This document shows positions 1-12,476 of a stretch of DNA of 64,000 bases, one piece after another. The notes beneath the pieces are model-generated. The model was not told the origin of the DNA. It did no database searches and saw only the letters and a program-made list of their open reading frames with translations. Where the stretch lies: the NCBI GenBank assembly GCA_016946835.1, contig JACVTC010000023.1:1574501-1638500 (forward strand), given 5' to 3'. Source of the stretch: Neocallimastix lanati (nom. inval.) (lineage: Eukaryota; Neocallimastigomycota; Neocallimastigomycetes; Neocallimastigales; Neocallimastigaceae). The translations under genes were made by a program, and so were the position numbers. Position 1 is the stretch's first letter; each line of letters starts with the position of its first letter.

Positions 1-362
1 TAGATGGAATTATTGAAAACAATTGTGAAACAAAAAAATGTAATGAAGATAGCGATTGCTTTTCTGGTATATGCTATTCTGGCTATTGTGCCACAAAAGA
101 AATAATTTATTATTGTAAGGATTATAGTTCTGCTGAATTTACCTGTAAAAGTTTTAACAATATGAAATGCATTAAAGGTTCAGATTGCTCACATACATTT
201 TGTAAAAATCACTATTGTTCTCATAATAGTGTAGATGACTATATAAATTATAAAAATAGTATTAGAATTAGCCTTTTAATATTATGTACATTATATTTAT
301 TAAATAAATATAGAAAGAAGAAACAAAGAAAAAGAAGAGTTTTAGACATTTTATATGCCTAA
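1..362 (+). CDS. 3' end of a cysteine-rich membrane protein (partial)
   Basis: The frame is open from base 3 and ends at TAA 360-362, so the gene starts outside the window and the internal Met at 162 is not its start. The visible 119 residues contain regularly spaced cysteines in small modules (for example CNEDSDCFSGICYSGYC), then a hydrophobic segment of about 14 residues (ISLLILCTLYLL) followed by a strongly basic tail (KYRKKKQRKRR). This reads as an extracellular Cys-rich domain, one membrane anchor and a short cytoplasmic tail. Such proteins are common in anaerobic fungi, but that link is inference. No function can be assigned. It is the only host-like coding sequence in the window. Confidence 0.7.
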   Translation, partial: DGIIENNCETKKCNEDSDCFSGICYSGYCATKEIIYYCKDYSSAEFTCKSFNNMKCIKGSDCSHTFCKNHYCSHNSVDDYINYKNSIRISLLILCTLYLLNKYRKKKQRKRRVLDILYA

Positions 363-568
363 ATATTTATTTATATATAGCTATATATGAATATGTTTAT
401 ATATTATTAAATCCATAAATATTTATTTATTTATTTATTTATTTATTAATTTATTTATTATTTATCTCTCAAATTCATGTATATTATACACTTTAAAAAT
501 AAAGAAGTTACCTTTGAAAAGAATATGGATAAATATATAATTGACATATTTATTTTTATTTTTCATTT

Positions 569-603
<35 letters not shown>

Positions 604-1777
604 TTTTTTATATCTTTATTTTTTCTACAGTTTTTTTTTTTATTTTTACTATTTTTTAGTTTTTGATTTTCAATTTTAATTATTAATCATTTTTTATTTT
701 TAAAACATTATTATTTTTTAATATTTTAATTTTTTAATTTATTTATTTATTATTTTTTTCATTTCATATTATACTTTCACATATAATTCATATATGTGAA
801 AGTTATAATTATTACTATTTATAATAAAAAATTTATATTTTTATTATAACAAATTAAAAGAATTTATTTATAAATTAAAATGAAAAAAATTTAGAACATT
901 TATTAAAATATAATAATAATAATTAATAATAATTATGATAGGAAATATATTCAAAAAGCACATTATTTTAAAAATAATTTATTTATTTTAATTATTATAT
1001 TATTTTAGATTTTACTGGAGGTGTGCATTTCGAAACTTTTTATTACAAAAATTTGTATTTTGTTGTATGGCCTAAATATTTTTAATTTTAAGCCACTTAA
1101 TTTTATTAAAAATTTAATGAATAATAATTAATTAATTAAATAAATAAAATTACAATTCTCAAAAATTTTCAAACATGTAATCTTACGTGGGGCGTATATC
1201 TAATTGTATCATAATTTTGTGGCTTTTTCTACAATTTTTAAAAAGCTATATATTCACAATATGGCGTGAATAATAAATGTGGTGATATTTTATGACAAAA
1301 TTTTATAAGCCACCAATAATTTGTTTGGCGAAATTCAACTGGACGAAATTCAACTTTTGGCGAAATAGAACACTTCAATAAATAATAATTAGGTTAGGTA
1401 TTTCTATTTAACATTGAAAAATAAAATAAAAAATAAATAAACATTTTATTTTTTAATGCTTAAAAAATAAAATAAAAATAAGAAATAAGAAAACTTTTTT
1501 TTTAAACATTAAAAAATAAAATAAAAATAAATAAAAATTTGTTTTTTAAACATTAAAAAATAAAAAAAATAAAATAAAAAATAAAAAATAAAAATAAAAA
1601 TAAATAAATAAAATAGTAAATAAAGAAATAATAAATAATTAATAATTAAATAATTATTTAAATAATTATATAATTAATTAAAAAAAGGTTTATTATTTTA
1701 AATATTAAAAAAAAAAAGTTTCAAAGCATTTAAAAGTATATTTATTAAAATATTTTATTGAAAAATTTTAATTATTA
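363..1777. other. AT-rich intergenic DNA with homopolymers and small inverted repeats
   Basis: No supported gene. It holds a TTTA repeat near 421-460, a long poly-T tract at about 570-601 and A/T-only sequence. A slightly GC-richer pocket lies at 1010-1400, with short inverted repeats (ATTCAC...GTGAAT around 1253-1272; GTGGCTT near 1220 against AAGCCAC near 1307) and a locally repeated GGCGAAATTCAACT-like motif at 1327-1364. The pocket may be a terminal part of the MULE element that follows, but no matching downstream copy was found. Confidence 0.5.
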
Positions 1778-3441
1778 ATGGAAGATAATATAGAAATTGA
1801 AATAAGTGAAACAAATCGAGGAAATGAACAAATTATTATTAATAAAAAACACAAATTTAATTTTTCATTTCAAAGGAAAGATAAATCAAAAATTTATAGA
1901 TGCACTGAATATAAGACTTTAAATAAATGTAAATCTTTAATTATTTTAAATGATAAAAAGGAGGTTTTAAAATATGAAAGTTTACATAACCATCTCGAAA
2001 AAGAAATTGATGTGTCTATATCATTAGCAAAGCATAGAATTAAGGAAGAAATTAAGAAAAATTCAATAAAAAGGAGGTTTTAAAATATGAAAGTTTACAT
2101 AACCATCTCGAAAAAGAAATTGATGTGTCTATATCATTAGCAAAGCATAGAATTAAGGAAGAAATTAAGAAAAATTCAATAAAAAGGAGGTTTTAAAATA
2201 TGAAAGTTTACATAACCATCTCGAAAAAGAAATTGATGTGTCTATATCATTAGCAAAGCATAGAATTAAGGAAGAAATTAAGAAAAATTCAATTCCTATG
2301 GATATAAAACCTAAACATATATTTAATGCCGTTTCTCAAGAAATGGGACTTATATGTCCCGAATATAGTACAATTAGATCCCAAATAATAAGAAATATAA
2401 ATAAACAATTTCCTCCAAACATAAAAAGTTTTGATGATATTCCCATTGAATCGGAATATTATAAAACTAAAAGAAATGAAAATTTTATGATATTTAAAAA
2501 TACTGATCTAATAATCTTTCAATCACCATTCCAAGCATATTTATTTTCGAATTATCATAAAAATATATTTGCGGACGGTACATTTTATGCAGCACCGAAA
2601 TTTAGTTATCAGTTATTTATAACAAGAACTTATGTTGGGGAATTTAATATGTTTTTCACTACTTCCATTTCTATATTAAAAAATAAAAAACAATCTACAT
2701 ATGAAACATTATTTAAAGAAATAAAAAAAAATGAAAATAAATTTAGGAGTAATACATTAATTACTACAATTAATTTTCATTGTGATTTTGAACAAGGTAT
2801 ATCTAATGCCGCAAAAAAAGTTTTTCCCAATATAAATATTAAATATTGTGTTTGGCATTACAAAAAATCATTAGAAAAACAAAAAAATATATTATGTTAT
2901 CATGAAGTGAAGAATAATAATGATGTATATATTTATTATAAAGCTATTTCGAACTTACCGTTTATAAACCCTAACTATATATTTGATATTTATATTATAA
3001 TAAAAAGAATTTGTCAAAAAAAAAAAGTATAATAATTTTCTGCAATTTTTAGAATATTTTAATAAAAATTATTTACTTAAGTATAATGTTAATAATTGGA
3101 ATTATTATGAAAATATAGAGCATTTAACAAACAATGCATCAGAATCTTATAATAGCTACTTAAATAATATATTTCCAAATAAACCTTTATTTTATAAATT
3201 AATATATATATTAAAAGAAGAAGAAAACTTATCTTATAATGATTATCAAAGGAGAACTAAAGGAAATTGGAAAAAAAAGCAAAAAATATTTAGTGCAACT
3301 GATGAAATTAAAATTTTAATTGAAAATTACAAAAGTAAGGAAATAAATTTATTTTATAATGGATGCAACAGAAATGAATTAATTAAATTATGGAAAGAAT
3401 GTTTAATTGATTTAAGCGATATAAATATTAATTTAAAATAA
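1778..3441 (+). pseudogene. MULE transposase with FLYWCH zinc finger, broken
   Basis: Remnant of a Mutator-like (MULE) transposase. The N-terminal part (1778-2083) has a FLYWCH-type zinc-finger pattern (KIYRCTEY...KCKS...HNH). The middle (to 3032) has MULE catalytic signatures: FADGTF with the first Asp, then FHCDFEQG with the second Asp followed by the CVWHY metal-binding pair. In a shifted frame after an A11 run (3016-3026), NNASESYN supplies the expected third acidic residue, and the frame then stays open to TAA 3439-3441. There are two lesions. A 113-bp coding segment is present three times, which shifts the frame, and the A11 run adds a second shift. One of the three copies alone would be in frame with both flanks, so the extra copies are secondary. 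Terminal inverted repeats were not identified. Confidence 0.75.
1955..2293 (+). repeat. Three exact tandem copies of a 113-bp coding segment
   Basis: Units at 1955-2067, 2068-2180 and 2181-2293 read as identical. Each begins AAAAAGGAGGTTTT and ends AAAAATTCAAT. The unit length is not a multiple of three, so the duplication breaks the transposase reading frame. The lack of divergence suggests a recent replication-slippage event, or an assembly artefact. Confidence 0.9.
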
Positions 3442-3572
3442 ATAATCTTAATTTAAAAAAATGCTAGAAAAATAAAAATTTATTTATTTTAAATTTATAT
3501 TTATAATCGTTTAAATAATAATTAAATAATCTTAATTTAAAAAAATGCTAGAAAAATACAAATTTATTTACC
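3441..3572 (+). repeat. Direct repeat, 84-bp period, just after the MULE remnant
   Basis: A segment of about 48 bases beginning AATAATCTTAATTTAAAA occurs at 3441 and again at 3525, with one substitution. No coding content. Confidence 0.7.
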
Positions 3573-3663
3573 TATTGTGTTTATTTAATAATCTTAATAG
3601 AAATTATCTTTTAGTTATTTTTATTAAGTAATTTATAACTAAAACCGATTTATTTGATACTTG

Positions 3664-3862
3664 TTAAAATTTTATTAATATCAATATCAATATTATATAA
3701 TTATAAATTTTATTAATATATATTATAAATTTTATTAATATCAATATCAATATTATATTATTATAAATTTTATTAATATCAATATCAATATTATATTATT
3801 ATAAATTTTATTAATATCAATATCAATATTATATTATTATAAATTTTATTAATATCAATATA
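3664..3862 (+). repeat. 38-bp minisatellite, left arm
   Basis: Units contain TCAATATCAATATTATATTA and start near 3741, 3779 and 3817, with a partial unit at 3855 and a degenerate one at 3681. The same unit appears inverted at the right end of the foldback element. Confidence 0.8.
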
Positions 3863-4637
3863 AAGTGTTTTATGTTAAAACAGATTATAATAATACAAAA
3901 ACACTATTATAAAATAAATTCTTTTTATTAAAAATAATTGGTTTATTAAAAATCTTTTATTAAATAGTTCTTATTATGTTATGAACTATCAAATTATAAA
4001 AAAATAACAATTACATTTTTTCAATTAAAAAAAATTTACAATATTTATATTTTTATATTTTTTCTTAATTATATTCTAATATATTAAATTAATTTAATTT
4101 ACATATATTCAATTTAAATATTAATAATAATTAATTTTATAAAATAATAAAATATTTAAACTAAAACTAATTATAGTATAATTTTCTAATTAACTATTTT
4201 TTATTATAACTATTTTTTATTATAACTATTTAAATATTTTAACTAATTTAAAATTAAACTAAAAACTATTAATAATATTAAACTATACTATTTAAATAAA
4301 TAAAAATTTAACAATAACAGATTTGGCGAATTTTTTGTGACTAAATTATTTAATTTCATATTTAATAAATATAAATTTAAATAATTTAAGTTCTAATTTA
4401 TAATTTTAAATTTCAATTATTAATTTAAGGAGAAATAATTATTTAAAGTATTTAATTCATGTACGTAAATTTGATGTATGATTTTTCGTATACATAAATT
4501 TATTGAAATATGCTTTAATTCATAAATTAATGTAAATTACATAATTTTATTCAAGATATCGTGGAAAAAATTTCATACATAAATTAATGTAATAATGAAT
4601 TACATAAATTTATTAAAGATATAAAGATATCTTTACA
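3863..4637. mobile_element. 775-bp insertion in the foldback arm, 9-bp target duplication
   Basis: The left arm is continuous with its inverted partner only if 3863-4637 is removed. The 9-mer ATCAATATA is present on both sides (3854-3862 and 4638-4646) and once at the matching place of the right arm. The insert has no ORF and no clear terminal inverted repeats. A 9-bp duplication is typical of MULE transposition; assigning it to that group is inference. Confidence 0.6.
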
Positions 4638-5845
4638 ATCAATATACTTTTCAAAATTAATTATGTTATTAAAAATATTAAATTCAATAAAAGATTTTTA
4701 TTATTTTATTAAAATTCTAATTGTTATTATTATATTTTAATAATAATTGATTCATATTGATCAAACATTATAAATATTACTATGCAAATAATTAATTATT
4801 TTAATAGGATCAATTATTCAACTCTTATTGTTTTAATTTTTAATTCTTATATCATTTAAATTAATATATATATATATATATATCGTTTATGAAAATATGA
4901 ATTATAAATAATTAAAATTATTTACTTTTCATTTAAATTTTTTTATTTACTATAATAAAATATAATAATTAAAAGACAAACGTTATTATAACTAAATTTT
5001 TTTTTTTAGAAAAATAAATGAAAAATATATATATATATATAATTACTGTATATATAAAATAATTATTATATTTTTTTTTATTTTATTTTAAATATTATTA
5101 ATTATTAATATCTTGTTTATACTATCAACAGAATTACATACGTAATTACATAATTGAATAATTAAAAAAAAAATAAATATATATAAATAGGTTTATATTA
5201 CTAAATATGGTTGGTGTTGGTGTGGTTAAATAAATAAAAAATAGATTTTTTATAGATTAATTTTAAATTTATTATTAAACTAAATATTATTTTTTTAAAA
5301 ATTAAGATAATATATAAACCATATAAATATATATAAGGTTAATATATGTTAAAATATTAAATAATAAAGTATATAGGTGAAATAAATATAAAATAAAATA
5401 AAATAAAATAAAAAATATAATTATTTTATATATATAGGAATCATATATTTTAATTTTTTTTCATTTATTTTTCTAAAAATAAAATTTTAGTTATAAAAAC
5501 GTTTGTCTTTTAATTATTATATTGTATTATAGTAAATAAAAAAATTTAAATGAAAAGTAAATAATTTTAATTATTTATAATTCATATTTTCATAAACGAT
5601 ATATATATATATATATATTAATTTAAATGATATAAGAATTAAAAATTAAAACAATAAGAGTTGAATAATTGATCCTATTAAAATAATTAATTATTTGCAT
5701 AGTAATATTTATAATGTTTGATCAATATGAATCAATTATTATTAAAATATAATAATAACAATTAGAATTTTAATAAAATAATAAAAATCTTTTATTGAAT
5801 TTAATATTTTTAATAACATAATTAATTTTGAAAAGTATATTGATA

Positions 5846-5980
5846 TTAATAAAATTTATAATAATGTAATATTGATATTGATATTAATAAAATTTATAAT
5901 TATATAATATTGATATTGATATTAATAAAATTTATAATTATATAATATTGATATTGATATTAATAAAATTTATAATTATA
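5846..5980 (-). repeat. 38-bp minisatellite, right arm
   Basis: Inverted counterpart of the left array; units containing TTGATATTGATATTAATAAA start near 5872, 5910 and 5948. Confidence 0.8.
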
Positions 5981-8900
5981 TGTAACGAAACTCATAATGG
6001 TACGTGTTATTGTACCTTGGGCTTTTTTTGACACTACTCTAGTTAAGATAAATTATTCTAAATTGAATAAACACAATAATTAATAATTTTTATTTCTTCT
6101 TATTATTAAGATATTTTATTTATTTTTTTTTTTATTTTTTTTTTTATTTTTATTAATATTCTTTATTTATTATATTACTATTTTATACATTATTTTAATT
6201 ACTACATTTTTATTATAATCTAACTAACTATATATTTTTTATGTCTTAGTATATCTCTATTCTACAACTACATTTTTATATCTTTTTCCTTTCATATTCT
6301 TTTCTTTCTGATCTCTCTCTCTTTATAATTATTTTCTTATGTACATCTTTTTATATTCTTTTTTATCTAATTTAAGGTTATAATTGTTTATTTCTTAAAA
6401 GTTTAAATATTTAATCTTATAACTTTATTTGTAAAATTAAGTTGAGTGTTTAGGTAAGATTCTTGCTATATCTTTCCTAGTTTGGGTTAAATTGGTCAGG
6501 TCAAGATGTTTTTTTATTAATTATAACAATTTAATAAAATTTAAATAATAAATAACACACAGAGTTTTATAATTATGATTTCAATATTTAAGATTTATGT
6601 TTTATTAGAACTTTATTTAATATATATTTTAATAATAAATTTTAACTAAGATTAATATAAAAAATTATTTATTGTTATAATTAATTCATTAACTTTATGT
6701 TAATATTTTAGAATTTAATTAATAAACTTACAAAGAATTCAAAATATGGAATTTCAAATCCTTTTTATACTAAACTAAAATAATAATTAACAATATAATT
6801 AAATAATGCATTTTAATCTTAATATATTCATACATGTATATAAACTATATAAAATATAATAATAAAATAATATTGATAAGAATCTTTTAATAAAATAACT
6901 ATATAAATTATTCATAAAACAATTTAATAATAAAACTAATTTAATAATCAAATATAAAATAAAATAAAATAAAATATTAAAACTAATTAAAAATTCTCTT
7001 TCGGAAATCTTTAGAATGATAAAGAATTCCTTAGAATCTTTTAGAAATAAATGAATAAAATATATAATAATAAAATATATAAAACTTATAAAACTTATTT
7101 AAAATATTATAAAACTATTACTAATAACTAATTCTGTATTTTTAATTAATAATAAAAATTAATAATATAATTTCCAAGTTAAGAGATTTATCTAATATAA
7201 ATTTCTTAATTAATAATTTAGGGTCTTAATTAAATAATTAATTTATATTTTTATATTTAAATATCTTTAAAGTCCAATATCTCGTTATCTAGTAGTCCAA
7301 TAAGGTTGATTTTAACATATGTTGTAGTTCTCGACCGTAGCTTTCCAATGAATATAATTTTAGCAGGAATGTCAATATAATATTTCCATTATTTGTTGAG
7401 TTATCGTTGTTTTTCTTCATGTTATTTTTATCAAATTCTTAAGGGTTAAATTATATTAAATTATCTTTAATAAATAAGTCCAAACCCTTTGGTTTCTAAT
7501 TCTTTAATGTTTCTAATATTTATTTTTATAATTAAAATCGAATTAAAATAATTTTTGTCAATAACTAAATTAAATTTCAATTGATCTAATAGTGAATTTT
7601 AACTTCAAATCCACTAGTATTCGTGACATTATTCTCAAATTTATTGCTTATTTCATAGTTATCAGGGCGTCCCATACCAAAATGTAAGAATCTATAATTA
7701 TTTGTTAACAAATAATTATATTTTCTTAATTAAGTTATTATAACTATAACTTTATTTAATTACATATAATATTTATTAAAAATTTATTTAATTTAATTTT
7801 AAATATTCATTAATTTTAACAAAATTTATTTAATTAATTTTAAATAATATATTTACAATATGTTAAATTCTCTACTGTAACTAATGTATTCTGTATTGTA
7901 TTGTATTCTGTATTTTATAATGTATTCTGTATTTTATTAACTATTTAATTTTATATTTTTAATATAAGGATAAATTATATGATCGAAATATCTTTTATTA
8001 TTTTATTCTTTTATTTTCGATCATTAGATTAGATTGGAAAATCGGTTAATTAAGATTTTTTCCAATTACTTTTTAGAAGTAATCGGTTTTAATTAATTAA
8101 TGCGATGATCGATATGGATAGAATATCGATCGAAAACTTATCTAGGTTTTTCTATCTAATCTTTTCCTAGATAAGAGATTTGTTAAGATTAGAAAACCCT
8201 TTCTTATTTAACCCTATTTTCATAAAAAAATATAAATAAGGCTCTTGAGTTCTCTTTGAGAAATCAAGAGTTATTATTATAAAAAAAAATATAGTTATAA
8301 TAGTAACGATTTTATATTTTAAACTTTAATAAATTAATAAAATATTTTATTCAAAAAACATGTTTTAAAAAATTAAATTTATACAAATCTTTCTTCCTTC
8401 TTATTTTTCGTGTTATTATTATAATTAATTTTATAATAAACTCCAAAGGTAAAAAAAAAATTTATTTTATTTTATTTTCTCAACTTAATGAATTAGTCGT
8501 TAAGTTGTATGTTAAAGTTTTAAGATAATTTGGTCTTAAAGATTAGGTCAAGATGCCAAATTATAGTAATTAATTAATAATTTAATTTTACTCTTACTTA
8601 AAACATATTGTTATTAGTAAATTTTATAATTAAGTTTTTATTTAAAATATAAATTTTATTTAATCTTAATAATATTTTGTTACATTATTATTTTATATAA
8701 TTATTACTATAATTTAAATTACAATAATCCTACAAAGGATTAATCTAAAGATTTAAACATGTATTTATATAAAATAATTAATTATTAAAATATTAATTAT
8801 TAATATGAATATGTAATAGTATTAATATAAGTTTGATATTGATAATATAAACTAAGATAATAATATAAATATTTAATATAAATAAAATATAAGAATCTAA

Positions 8901-10150
8901 TATAGCTAAATATTATATTTTATAATTAAAATATAATATGTAGAAATTAATTTAATATGACAATCACGTGTTTACATTATTTAATATATATTAATTTCAA
9001 TATGTTAATAATATTTAGTCAATTAGTTGACCTAGACTATTTCCTAAATATTTTAATAATAATTATTATATTATTAATTATTAATATTGAAATTCAAATA
9101 ACTGAATTATTGAAATTGAAATTGAAATTCAGTTATTATCTTAACATTGTAGTTAATAATTCTATTTTGAGTTAGTTCTCAACAATTTTGTGCAATAATT
9201 CTATTAATTATTACACAAAATTGTTGACGTTCGGGACAGAATAATAATAAATATAAAAATAAACACTAAAATAAAAAAAATTTAAAAATTAAAATATATC
9301 TTTTTTAAAATATTTTATTTATTTATCTACTAAAAATTATTCAATTAAAAACTAAAAATAATTTAATTTCTTCAATAAGATTATATTTTTTTCCAAGATT
9401 ATTTTTCTCAAATACAATTTTCTCATCTATTTATATTTTTTTTTATCGTTAGAAATGGTTAAGCCATTTCTTTAGAATATTTTAGAGTTACATGTTTTAA
9501 TTGTATTTAAATTATAAATTCATAATCTATTTTATTATAATAAATAATTATTATATATTATTAAATTCTAAACTATTTATTATTAATTGTAGTGATAATA
9601 TATTTTAAAAATAATTTTATTACTTTTACAGAACTATTAGTAATAGAGTATTATTTAATTTTATTCTATTTTTAAATAAAAGTATTTTAGATTATTATCT
9701 ATTATTAATCTTATTATAAATAGGGTGTATTTTGGAAGGAAGTATTACTAATTTTAATGACAAGGATCATGGATTTAAGTAAAATATTTTTAAATCATTA
9801 TTAATTATATTAATTTTTATTAATAATAAATAATCTGTATTAGTAATATTTGTAAAATAAAATTTTCTTTAATAATAAAATATTGATAGAATAAATCATA
9901 TTAATAAAACTAGATATTGATAATAATATTGATATTAATAATATAGTATTAATTTTAATAATAAAGTATTGATATTGATAAAGAATTTATATTAGTAATA
10001 ATAATTTTAATATTAGTAATAATTTGGCAGTAATAGAACATAAGAAAGTTCTCCAAGTAAGGAAATAAATAATTTAATTTTAGTGGTTAAGTTATTTTTA
10101 TGAAAAATAATAAAATTAACATTATTTATTCATTCCTTAACAAAATTATT
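5981..10150. other. Gene-free AT-rich region with decayed LTR-like relics
   Basis: No coding region can be supported. TGTAACG at 5981 matches the start of an S-group LTR but no partner was found. From about 7684 (TGTAAGAATC...) through a TATA-containing stretch near 8240 to about 8690, the sequence resembles solo LTR F at 39885-40720, including an AATCAAGAGTTATTATTATA motif near 8266. This looks like an old, diverged relative. The end near 9100-9170 has GAAATTGAAATTCAGTT, similar to the end of the S1 LTR. Boundaries of these relics are uncertain. Confidence 0.4.
9180..9226. repeat. 21-bp-stem inverted repeat
   Basis: CAACAATTTTGTGCAATAATT (9180-9200) is followed by a 5-nt loop and its reverse complement with one mismatch (9206-9226). 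A strong hairpin; it may mark the PPT-side hairpin of a decayed element. Confidence 0.7.
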
Positions 10151-10705
10151 TGTAACAGATACATGGTAACTTCAAGCCTATCCAATGATAGTTCTTTGGT
10201 TACGTAACGTATCTCTAAACAGCTAGCAATTTCGGCTAATCAAATAAAATCTTTTGTTAATTTCGTACATTAAATTTTATTATTTTATAATTAATTATAT
10301 AGTTAAATACTTAGTTAAATATATTTTATTTAGTGATTAGTAAACTAAGTTAAATTAAATTATTTACCAATCATAATATTATTGATATGTATAAATAATA
10401 ATTGAACTTGTAACTATAACGCACTAGCGTTACTATTAACGTAAATTGTTAATATAAATATTAATATTAATAAATAAAATATAATTATTAAATAAAATAT
10501 ATTACTCAGTGTAAGCCCAGTAACTGATAACAAATAGAGTTATAAAGTGCTGCGCTATATTCTAGTGTAATAGGAAATAATAGTTATAAAATTAATTAAT
10601 TTAGTGTTTATTATTAACAACTCGAATAGAGAGGTGTTAAGTTATCTTAGCTTTAGATTTAATTGTTATTCGTTATTTTAGTTAATAATAAACTTACCTT
10701 TTACA
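10151..10705 (+). mobile_element. Solo LTR of the S3 family
   Basis: A 555-bp TGTAACAGAT...CTTTTACA unit, closely matching in opposite orientation the two LTRs of element S3 (46475-47033 and 53513-54071). It keeps the family TATA box (TATAAATA) and the hairpin TAACGC-ACTA-GCGTTA just downstream. No 5-bp target duplication is evident. The right flank was changed by the following H1 insertion, whose CATT duplication overlaps the last two LTR bases. Confidence 0.85.
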
Positions 10706-10707
10706 TT

Positions 10708-11543
10708 TGTTATGGTTCGGGTTTTATTAGAATTTTTATTTAATTATTTATTTTTAATATTTTTCTGGCTACATTTTAATTATTGAAAAACTTCACTTAT
10801 TTATACTTTTTGAAAAAAAATAAATATGTAAAGCCTTTCTACATTTTATTATCATATTTAAAAAAAATATTTACTATTACTAATTACTTAAAATTTTATA
10901 TTAATTTAAATTAACTAATTCATAAGTATTTTTATTTTAATAAATTTTGTTTATATAATTTTATATTATTTTTCATATACTAAAACTAAATTATTTAATA
11001 TATACTAAAAGTAACAAACAAAATTTAAAAAGATTTTACAGAAAAATAAAGTTTTTTTAATCAAGAATGTTAATATAATATTCTTATATTTTATATAAAA
11101 TAAATTTAAAAACTATAATATATTTAATATTTATTATTAATCAATTAAGATTTGATTTTATTTGTGGGGAATAAAAATATTAAATAATCAATTTAAAAAT
11201 AAAATAAAATACTAAAAAAAATACAAGTTTAATATTGATACAATATAATAATAATAGAATAATATATTTGAAAATAAAAATAAAATATTAATATTGATAA
11301 TAAACACTTTAATAAAATAATAAAATTTAAGGTTAAATTATAGATATTGATATTAATAATAAAAATATAGAATTATTGATAATATTTTAGAAACTTTTAA
11401 TAAAAATATAAAAAAAAATATATTTAGAAAATATTTTAGTATAGAAAATATAGTAAAGTAATATTAAGTAAAGAATAATATAATGGATTCTAAAGTAAGT
11501 TGAAATTCTAATTAATAATCCATTATATGTTCCTTCTTTACCA
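10708..11543. mobile_element. Solo-LTR-like unit H1
   Basis: An 836-bp TGTTATGGTTCGGG...TTTACCA unit with CATT on both sides (10704-10707 and 11544-11547). It is nearly identical to H2 at 21518-22352. TG...CA ends and a 4-bp duplication indicate a retroviral-type insertion; no ORF. The parent element is not in the window. Confidence 0.75.
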
Positions 11544-11547
11544 CATT

Positions 11548-12202
11548 TGATACGATATATTTTAAATATTTGTATTTACAATAGTTTTGGGCGCTACACT
11601 GGGGAATTGTATTAAATTATATATTCTAATAATAATATTAATTATTTTATTTAGTTATTTAAATTTTTTTTTATTTTATGATATTTGTTTTGTAATATTT
11701 TATTTTTATTTTTATTTTATTTTATTTTATTTTATTTTTATCATATTAATTAACTATGAATAATTATAATTTAATTATAATATTCTATAATTAATTACTT
11801 AAACAACTAATTTTATTAAAACTAATAACTAAACTACTATCTTAACTAATTAAAACATTTTTCTTATATTAAATCAACTATTACTAATTAACATATATCA
11901 ATAATTTTTAACAAAAACTTTTTTTTTTTATAATAATATTTTTATATATATTTTTTCATAATTATTATCTCTATATTAAATCATAATTATTATATTTTAT
12001 ATAAACATTAATATAAAAGTTTATATTATAATAATTAAATTTTATACTATAATAATATTATTTTATATGATTTATAATTAATATAATTCATCATTTTTAT
12101 ATAATTAATTTTATAATAATATATATTTTACAAACTTTATATAATTAGTATAATTTAATAATAATTTTAAAATATCATTATTTTTCTTTTCATCTTGTAT
12201 CA
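11548..12202 (-). repeat. T1 3' LTR
   Basis: Starts TGATACGATATATT, ends CTTGTATCA on the plus strand; about 655 bp. It includes the motif TTTTGGGCGCTACACTGGGG near 11585, conserved in the other T1 LTR. Confidence 0.9.
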
Positions 12203-12243
12203 GAACGCCCACGCTTTAGATCAGACTTCGTCCCTTGAAGTCT
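12203..12243 (-). promoter_or_regulatory. T1 polypurine tract and conserved hairpin
   Basis: Read on the minus strand, a GACTTC/GAAGTC stem with loop AAGGGAC (12223-12243) is followed by a purine-rich run (AAGCGTGGGCG) abutting the LTR. The same hairpin at the same distance occurs in T2 and T3. Confidence 0.7.
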
Positions 12244-12385
12244 AAAGAATATTTGTATGAAATAATAAATTTTAAAATTTATAAGGCATTATTTTTTTTT
12301 TTTTTGTAATATAATTATATGATTATTATATATATATATATTATATATATATATTTTTTTTGTAATATAATTATATGATTATTAT

Positions 12386-12432
<47 letters not shown>

Positions 12433-12476
12433 GTAGTGATTTATTTTAAACTATTATTATTTTTTAAATATTAATA
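12244..12476. other. T1 3' untranslated region with repeats
   Basis: Contains two copies of a TATAATTATATGATTATTATATATA segment (about 12308 and 12362) and a T tract at about 12400-12430. No coding content. Confidence 0.6.

Larger units (their letters stand above)
3664..5980. mobile_element. Foldback element with long terminal inverted repeats
   Basis: The sequence from 4638 to about 5085 is matched, near-perfectly and in reverse complement, by about 5390-5846. The outer ends carry the same 38-bp tandem unit in opposite orientation (3664-3862 and 5846-5980). Taken together the arms are about 600 bp each around a roughly 300-bp AT-rich centre. The left arm is interrupted by a 775-bp insertion. 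No ORF is present, so the element is non-autonomous. Which transposase moves it is not visible; the MULE remnant lies just upstream. Confidence 0.75.

Noticed and set aside
477-659. Phe-rich 60-codon frame over a poly-T tract
   Set aside because: Driven by the homopolymer; no domain, no codon signature.
3664-3862. CRISPR array
   Set aside because: The 38-bp units are contiguous with no unique spacers, and the window is eukaryotic transposon DNA.
5981-6100. Start of another full S-type element (TGTAACG)
   Set aside because: No second LTR, primer site or pol fragment could be tied to it.
8957-9175. 72-codon hydrophobic frame
   Set aside because: Ile/Leu/Asn composition expected by chance in this DNA; it lies in LTR-like relic sequence.
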